Part shown: positions 20,915 to 23,326 of the stretch, one piece after another | Numbering within the stretch: the stretch's first letter is position 1 | How the letters are laid out: each line of letters opens with the position of its first letter | Assembly: GCA_964391735.1 (NCBI GenBank) | Contig: CAYMNF010000033.1 | Coordinates: 1 to 23,326 of the forward strand | Source: CAG-1031 sp964391735 | Lineage (GTDB): Bacteria; Bacteroidota; Bacteroidia; Bacteroidales; Muribaculaceae | Reading direction: 5' to 3' | Length of the DNA: 23,326 nt | Notes under the pieces: model-generated | What the model saw: only the letters and a program-made list of their open reading frames with translations | Databases searched by the model: none | What the model was told of the DNA's origin: nothing | Made by a program: the position numbers and the translations under genes

Positions 20915-22684
20915 ATGAAAAAGATTTACGCAGTAGTGCTGAGTGCCCTTATGGCAAGCACAGCATTTGCGGGAGGGACCCTCACCGCAAATCGCAGCAT
21001 TGCAGGCGGCCAGGTAAATCCCACCCTGCCGCAGGCTATCGCTGACATGAAGTTTGAAGTTGCGGCCCCGAGCCGTGCCCCGCAGTCTGCCCTGATTGAT
21101 CCCCCGGGCACCAAAGAGTCTTATTACTTCCGCGCTGCCGGTCTGCTCAAGAGCGTTTTGGGTGCCATGCCCGGTTGGGAGGATGGTATGACCACGATTT
21201 CTTGGGACCGCGCAAATAAGAAAGCATACCTGTTGAACCCCGTCAGCACCACCACCGGTGGATACGTTGAGGGTACCATCAGCGATGACGGTAAAAAGCT
21301 TACCGTGCAACTGCCCCAGCTGATCGGCTTCCTCACCGGCTATGACGAGGACAATGACCCCGTGAAACTGCCCATCTACGTCTCAGTGATGAAGAAGGTT
21401 GAGCTGCCCGGTGGCGAGATTAGCTACGAGCCCCTGCCCGATGCACAGAATGTTGCTGAATATTCTATCGCTGATGACGGCGTTTCATTGACCATGACAT
21501 CTCCCTATCAGGCTGACTTTGAGACAAACGCCCAGGGTCAGATGCTGATGCCCGAGAAATACCTGTCAATGTACTACGTTTATCCCAAGAGCCTGTGGGA
21601 GCAGCTTGCCCCCGGTGAGGAGGATGTTGACGTTATGGACTGGTACATCTACGGTAACCTGAACATGTATTATGGTCCGCTGCCCTCAGACATCGTAACA
21701 TACGACATCCCCGCCAATCTTGACTGGAATACCAACTGGAGGGTTTCAGGCGACAACGGTGCCACCAGCAAGTGCAAGGTTGCTATCCAGGGTGACAACT
21801 TCTATGTAGGTGACCTCATCGAGGGCTCAAGCGCAGTGGTTGTCGGTACCCGCCAGGGCGACCAGGTTGTGTTCAAAAACAACCAGTACATGGGCATTAA
21901 CCCCCAGTACAACCGCTTCATGCTGCTGCAGGGTGTCGACGCCCAGCGTGAGTATGATGCCGATAACAAAGAGTATTATTACAACTACGAGCTCAACGGT
22001 GAGGACATGGTCTTCAACTGGGATGCTGACAACAACGAGCTCGTATTTGAGGGTATCAACAAGGGTTGGGTGCTGAACACATCATTCGTTCGCGTACTCT
22101 ACTACTCAGTATACAAGGATCCCGAGATCGTTCTGCAGTCTGACGCTGATGTATGTGTTGCCCCTGAGCGTCCCCACCTCGACGGCTGGTGGCCCTCAAA
22201 CCCCGGCACACACGTGCTGAGTGTAACCTTTGACAACGTTGCCCCCAGCGGCGCTGTGCTCGACCGCAACAACCTCTACTTCAGCATGTACATTGATGAC
22301 GAGCTCTTCACATTCACCAAGAGCCAGTATCGTCTGTCACAAGATATGACTGAGGTTCCCATCAACACCGACAAGGGTAAAATCAGCATCATCGGCGGTA
22401 TCACCTACATCACCGTCTTTGATGAGGACATCGAGGGCAAGAACCTGCTTGGCATTTGCACCGTTAACAACGCCCCCGACGGCAAGAAGTACTACAGCAC
22501 CATGACCGCCATACGTCTTGACGGTTCAGGTATCGAGCAAGTTGACGCCGACGTATTCCCCACCTCAGTAAACTACTTTGACCTGCAGGGTCGCGAGGTG
22601 AAGACCCCCGCACCCGGCCAAATGTTGCTGAAGGTCGCCAAATTTGCCGACGGCACAGTTCGCGTGACAAAAGAAGTTAAATAA
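20915..22684 (+). CDS. Exported protein, tandem paralogue 3 (two-module beta protein with DLQGR tail)
   Basis: 589 residues; signal peptide MKKIYAVVLSALMASTAFA before GGTL, very close to that of paralogue 2. The shared blocks recur in order: TTISWDRANKKAYLLNPVS and YVEGTISDDGKKLTVQLPQ; LAPGEEDVDVMDWYIYG; PLPSDIVTYDIPANLDW; VAIQGDNFYVGDLIEGS and VVFKNNQYMGI; EDMVFNWDADNNEL; NNAPDGKKYYSTMTAI; and the tail YFDLQGREVKTPAPGQMLLKV. The DNA repeatedly uses a narrow set of codons (AAC, GAC, GGT, CTG, GTT), more so than paralogue 1, which hints at high expression. It ends before a perfect 11-bp stem-loop. Function unknown; secretion is well supported, the final location is not. Confidence 0.82.
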   Translation: MKKIYAVVLSALMASTAFAGGTLTANRSIAGGQVNPTLPQAIADMKFEVAAPSRAPQSALIDPPGTKESYYFRAAGLLKSVLGAMPGWEDGMTTISWDRANKKAYLLNPVSTTTGGYVEGTISDDGKKLTVQLPQLIGFLTGYDEDNDPVKLPIYVSVMKKVELPGGEISYEPLPDAQNVAEYSIADDGVSLTMTSPYQADFETNAQGQMLMPEKYLSMYYVYPKSLWEQLAPGEEDVDVMDWYIYGNLNMYYGPLPSDIVTYDIPANLDWNTNWRVSGDNGATSKCKVAIQGDNFYVGDLIEGSSAVVVGTRQGDQVVFKNNQYMGINPQYNRFMLLQGVDAQREYDADNKEYYYNYELNGEDMVFNWDADNNELVFEGINKGWVLNTSFVRVLYYSVYKDPEIVLQSDADVCVAPERPHLDGWWPSNPGTHVLSVTFDNVAPSGAVLDRNNLYFSMYIDDELFTFTKSQYRLSQDMTEVPINTDKGKISIIGGITYITVFDEDIEGKNLLGICTVNNAPDGKKYYSTMTAIRLDGSGIEQVDADVFPTSVNYFDLQGREVKTPAPGQMLLKVAKFADGTVRVTKEVK

Positions 22685-22712
22685 CCTCCATACAGTACAT
22701 TAATTCCCAAAC

Positions 22713-22746
22713 ACAGGGGCGTGGCCACACCGGCACACGCCCCTGT
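22713..22746 (+). terminator. Stem-loop after paralogue 3
   Basis: ACAGGGGCGTG (22713-22723) pairs perfectly with CACGCCCCTGT (22736-22746) across 12 bases, 28 bp after the stop codon. Only CGCTTTCCC follows, so the U-tract is weak, as after paralogue 2. Confidence 0.6.
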
Positions 22747-22832
22747 CGCTTTCCCGCCCTCACGTTCGCGCAACGGACGCCCACGGACACCCACGCAGGG
22801 ATGGGAAAGCTTATAATACAGATAGGGTAATC

Positions 22833-23034
22833 TTCGACCAATAAATTGGTCGTAATCAATAGATTATCCTTTACCGTGGGTTTCACCCACGGCTACGCTC
22901 TTGCACCACTACGTGGTGCGCTAACGTGTGCACAATCCGCCGCATTGCAACCGCGTTTGCGGTTGAATAACGTAGCCGTGGGCGAAAGCCCACGGTATCC
23001 GTTGCTCCCCAATCCGACCAATTTATTGGTCGAA
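22833..23034. mobile_element. 202-bp nested-palindrome element with 20-bp perfect terminal inverted repeats (MITE/REP-like)
   Basis: The left end TTCGACCAATAAATTGGTCG (22833-22852) is the exact reverse complement of the right end (23015-23034), and each end is itself palindromic. Inside are mirror-related hairpins CCGTGGGT-TTC-ACCCACGG (22874-22892) and CCGTGGGC-GAAA-GCCCACGG (22976-22995), plus GCACCAC-TAC-GTGGTGC (22903-22919) and CAACCGC-GTTT-GCGGTTG (22948-22965). It encodes no protein. A non-autonomous transposable element or a REP/BIME-type cluster moved in trans are the best readings. No target duplication is evident, so mobility is inferred. Confidence 0.6.
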
Positions 23035-23085
23035 CAATACCCGCACAGCGCCCCAAATCCCTCTACGTAAGCGGCAACGGACGCA

Positions 23086-23267
23086 CGAACATGCCGATGT
23101 TGCCGCCGTTTTCCCGGGGCGGACGGCGGACGCACGAATGTGCCGACAATGCCCACGCGAACATGCCGATGTTGGCGCCGTTTTCCCGTGCGTCCGCCGC
23201 GCGAACATGCCGACAATGCCCACGCGAACATGTCGACGGTGCCGTTGTTTTCCAGGGTGGACGGTGG
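23086..23267. repeat. Degenerate tandem repeat array, ~70-bp higher-order unit
   Basis: A core close to CGAACATGCCGA starts at 23086, 23135, 23158, 23202 and 23225, with alternating spacings of 49, 23, 44 and 23 bp. The larger unit of about 67-72 bp is therefore present about 2.5 times. Long units contain GCCGnnGTTTTCC after the core; short units continue as CAATGCCCACG. AACAT-GCCG-ATGTT makes a small hairpin in two copies. Copies are diverged and no protein frame is credible. Confidence 0.65.
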
Positions 23268-23326
23268 TCGCTCGTCCCTCCCTTGGGCTGTTTTCCCCAA
23301 GCGGATGAGTAAAATGATTATCAATT

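Larger units (their letters stand above)
22685..23326. other. 642-bp non-coding, repeat-rich end of window
   Basis: After the stem-loop at 22713-22746 this stretch holds the nested-palindrome element and the tandem array. The 10-mer CAACGGACGC occurs on both sides of the palindrome (22771-22780, 23075-23084). A last small hairpin CTTGGG/CCCAAG lies at 23282-23301. Long open frames here are by-products of repeats. Confidence 0.6.

Noticed and set aside
16966..22684. Calling the tails T9SS type A sorting domains outright
   Set aside because: The pattern is shorter than the known domain and lacks the PNP motif, so it is reported only as an open question.
23086..23267. CRISPR array
   Set aside because: Repeat cores are degenerate and short, spacings alternate 44-49 and 23 bp, intervening sequence is itself repeated, and no cas genes are nearby.
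22893..23324. 143-codon open frame on the minus strand
   Set aside because: It is translated from the tandem array and palindromes (repeated GKRRQHRHVR), shows no family signal, and is a by-product of GC-rich repeats.

Overview
The window is ordinary chromosomal DNA from a member of the Bacteroidales. This rests on several lineage-restricted families seen side by side (DUF4294, DUF4271 next to hemD, DUF3078), on promoters of the Bacteroidetes type (TTTG/TTG, about 19-21 bp, TAnnTTTG), on A-rich leaders without strong Shine-Dalgarno sequences, and on secreted proteins with a DLQGR...GQ(F/M)L(I/L)KV tail. The tail and the fairly GC-rich coding DNA would fit Muribaculaceae or a relative, but that placement is a guess.

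Layout. From 109 to 3425 a rightward run holds pdxA (vitamin B6), a sugar-nucleotide-type nucleotidyltransferase, a DUF4294 exported protein and dapB (lysine/peptidoglycan). From 8152 back to 3431 runs a leftward block: ribE, a LOG-family protein, DUF4271 and hemD, then a tightly overlapping trio (thioredoxin-fold lipoprotein, extended SDR, small membrane protein) with its own promoter. An S24/LexA-like regulator starts at 8266, back-to-back with the ribE promoter, and is followed by a polytopic glycosyltransferase and a DUF3078 outer-membrane-type protein (to 11411). From 15133 back to 11422 lies a leftward run: ATP-grasp enzyme, CDP-alcohol phosphatidyltransferase, HAD hydrolase, a small lipoprotein and an outer-membrane beta-barrel protein. 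The first three are nearly or actually overlapping and look like a phospholipid/headgroup module.

From 15134 to 23326 the window changes character. A 631-bp gap without genes carries two divergent promoter-plus-terminator units that look like small RNA genes. Next comes an AT-richer two-gene cassette: a Panacea (DUF4065/SocA-like) antitoxin and an unrecognised 139-residue partner, the likely toxin, overlapping by one base behind a textbook promoter. Then come three tandem paralogues (553, 583 and 589 residues) encoding exported proteins with an internally duplicated beta module and a shared C-terminal tail, each with its own promoter and long leader. The promoter of the second overlaps a perfect 19-bp inverted repeat. 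The window ends in non-coding repeat DNA: a 202-bp palindrome made of smaller palindromes with perfect 20-bp terminal inverted repeats, and a degenerate array with a period of about 70 bp.

The best candidates for something not yet described are the Panacea-linked partner protein, the two small RNA candidates, the tandem secreted family with its inverted-repeat promoter, and the nested-palindrome element. All calls come from reading the sequence; no database search was possible.
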